From positions 1 through 51,627 of the forward strand of contig JBAUZG010000282.1 in the NCBI GenBank assembly GCA_049585195.1: 51,627 bases of DNA, given 5' to 3'. How positions within the stretch are numbered: the first letter of the stretch is position 1; the number at the start of each line of letters is the position of its first letter. The notes beneath the pieces are model-generated. The model worked only from the letters and a program-made list of their open reading frames with translations. It searched no databases and was not told the DNA's origin. Position numbers and translations under genes: made by a program. This document shows positions 50,116 to 51,627 of the stretch, one piece after another. Origin of the DNA: KBS-96 sp049585195. Its GTDB lineage: Bacteria > Acidobacteriota > Terriglobia > Bryobacterales > Bryobacteraceae.

Positions 50116-51627
50116 ACAAGCCAGTCGGGGTCGAAGCATCCAATTTTGGGCACCCCGATCTACCGCTCTCATCGCTCTGCTCGTAGCCTCGGTTTTCATC
50201 ACATGGACGCCACATCACCTCCGATCGTTCACGATGTTCGATTCGGGCCTGTTTCTCTATGTGGGCGAACAGTTGAAGCAAGGCCTTCATTTGTACCGCG
50301 ACGTTTGGGATCACAAGCCGCCGTTGATATTCGTGCTGAATGAAATAGGTCTGGTTCTTGCCGGCGGCTCGGCCGTGGGCGTCTTTGTGCTGGATTACAC
50401 CGCTTGTTTCGTTTTCTTCGCCGTCAGCTATGCGCAGTTGCGAAATCTATTCGGAAGCGCCGTGGGTTTTCTGTCGATTTGCTGCGGCATCCTTCTGTTC
50501 CGAGATATCGCACCTCATCCGAATCTTGGAGAAGTAATATCGCTACCCGCTCAAGCAGCGTCCTTTGTGCTGCTTCTCCGCGATCTCGACCGCGGTGTTT
50601 CGCTTCAGCGGGCTTCCGCGCAGGCGGTCTTATTCGCGATGCTCTTCTGGACAAGACCAAACGGCATCGCCATCAGCATTGTTTGCTGCGCCGTGACGGC
50701 AATCAGTCTGGTGCGGGGGCGCGAACCGGCTGCTTTGGCAAAATGGGCGGTCACGTTCCTTGCAGTCTCCGCGGCTGCGAGTGCCGTCATCGTCACTCCG
50801 TTTGCGATTGCGTCTTCCTGGCATGAAGTCTGGTTTGCCACGTTCACTTTCAACCAGCTGTACGCGGGTTTGACCACGCTCGGCGACCGCGCCCGCGCCT
50901 TATGGTGGATGATTCAATTTTCGGCAGAGCATGGAATGATTCTGCTAGCGGCCGCTGGGGTGGTCTCCATCCTTTTTTGGCGGCGCCCGTCGAGTGAAGG
51001 AGTTTGGCAAGCGCTGAGGATAAGCGTTGCATGGTTTGCTTTGGAACTTATTTTTGCCGCGTATACGGGCAAACAATATGGAAAGAACATGATTCCGTCG
51101 TTGTTCCCGGCAATGCTTGCGATTGGGGCCTTCTTCTATTTCCTGACGGAGGGCGCTGCGGTTGGAAGAACGCAGGCATCGGTCATTCGCGCGCTCAGTT
51201 CGATTATTTCCTGCTTCACCGTCGCTTTAAGCCTGGGCCAATTTCGGGAGAACGCAAAGTCCGCTTCAAGCCCGGACGATTTGGTGATTTCGAGAGTGGG
51301 TGAGATGAGTTCAGCCAACGACCTTGTTACGTTTTGGGGCGTGTTTCCGCCAGATACGATTTTCACGGCGCATCGCAAAGCGGGAACGCGTTTTTTTTCG
51401 TCTGTGCCTCTGTCGCATGGCGAGGCGGCTTATCGCTCGCTTGCTCCGCTATTGCTCGATGATCTGGCGCGTCGCAAGCCGAAGCTGATTGTGGAGCGGA
51501 GCGACGGCCAGATACCGCCACTACTCTCTAAGGCCAGGTTACCGGTAGGGGATCACGACGATTGGGACACAGAACAGTTGGCCGGAAGCAAGGCCCGTTT
51601 GATGGAGTCTTACCTTCCGGTCTGGAC
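50096..51627 (+). CDS. GT-C-type membrane glycosyltransferase (PMT/ArnT-like), 3' end beyond the window
   Basis: The frame from ATG 50096 is open to the right edge (510 codons, no stop). It starts MTTTQTEQASRGRSIQFWAP, then a first helix and the family loop MFDSGLFLYVGEQLKQGLHL followed by YRDVWDHKPPLIFVLNEIG, in which the first acidic residue (Asp in MFDSG) is the usual catalytic base of GT-C enzymes. Many hydrophobic helices follow. It overlaps the Wzt gene by 20 bases and so belongs to the same operon. It should use a polyprenyl-linked sugar on the periplasmic side. The C-terminal part and the acceptor are not visible. Confidence 0.75.
   Translation, partial: MTTTQTEQASRGRSIQFWAPRSTALIALLVASVFITWTPHHLRSFTMFDSGLFLYVGEQLKQGLHLYRDVWDHKPPLIFVLNEIGLVLAGGSAVGVFVLDYTACFVFFAVSYAQLRNLFGSAVGFLSICCGILLFRDIAPHPNLGEVISLPAQAASFVLLLRDLDRGVSLQRASAQAVLFAMLFWTRPNGIAISIVCCAVTAISLVRGREPAALAKWAVTFLAVSAAASAVIVTPFAIASSWHEVWFATFTFNQLYAGLTTLGDRARALWWMIQFSAEHGMILLAAAGVVSILFWRRPSSEGVWQALRISVAWFALELIFAAYTGKQYGKNMIPSLFPAMLAIGAFFYFLTEGAAVGRTQASVIRALSSIISCFTVALSLGQFRENAKSASSPDDLVISRVGEMSSANDLVTFWGVFPPDTIFTAHRKAGTRFFSSVPLSHGEAAYRSLAPLLLDDLARRKPKLIVERSDGQIPPLLSKARLPVGDHDDWDTEQLAGSKARLMESYLPVW

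Overview
The window looks like chromosome from an Acidobacteriota member, most likely of the Solibacter/Bryobacter group. This rests on family content: an ADOP-type MacB/FtsX permease, two very large Oar-like outer-membrane receptors with a carboxypeptidase-regulatory N-domain, an FG-GAP/ASPIC (CRTAC1) protein, Tat-exported TIM-barrel sugar isomerases, a DUF5009/HGSNAT-like membrane protein, and a GC-rich dispersed intergenic repeat. No marker gene fixes the species. No rRNA or tRNA gene and no CRISPR array was seen.

Layout. (1) 1-125: probable end of an insertion sequence, with only the first ten codons of its transposase (minus strand). (2) 179-8058: a six-gene export operon of the E. coli CecR-YbhGFSR type: TetR regulator, HlyD adaptor, double-ATPase ABC protein, two ABC-2 permeases, plus a TolC-like outer-membrane factor. 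A 12-bp palindrome lies exactly in the spacer of its promoter. (3) 8122-12943: housekeeping run of YebC, RuvC, a small secreted protein, phosphopentomutase, triosephosphate isomerase and a Tat-exported TIM-barrel protein. (4) 12944-13299: a cluster of dispersed repeats. (5) 13300-22049: acyl-CoA synthetase (minus), cupin, DUF5009-like membrane protein, ADOP permease, a tiny hyperacidic protein (minus), rhamnose mutarotase, an orphan FliJ-like coiled coil (minus) and a second Tat TIM-barrel protein. (6) 22290-30901: two tandem, closely similar TonB-dependent-type receptors with matching upstream promoters, then a TPR protein. (7) 31006-33287 (minus): zinc-ribbon membrane protein, argC, argB. 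(8) 33404-37132: ComEC-like metallohydrolase, a toxin-antitoxin pair, MtaB, and a secreted CBM9-like protein. (9) 37145-42251 (minus): small secreted protein, NarX-like kinase, NarL-like regulator, CRTAC1 protein and a coiled-coil/zinc-ribbon protein. (10) 42397-end: AsmA-like protein, then a polysaccharide cluster of asparagine synthase, GT2 glycosyltransferase, Wzm/Wzt exporter and a GT-C-type glycosyltransferase that runs off the window.

How it works together: the first operon is a self-contained tripartite export system under its own TetR repressor. The receptor, TPR, Tat TIM-barrel, RhaM and CBM9 genes fit a polymer- or sugar-scavenging lifestyle. The last cluster makes and exports a surface polysaccharide. 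The most unusual items are the dispersed repeat family (including a copy read as the N-terminus of the outer-membrane factor and one touching the argB stop), the hyperacidic 82-residue protein, the FliJ-like protein without flagellar neighbours, and the duplicated receptor-promoter module.
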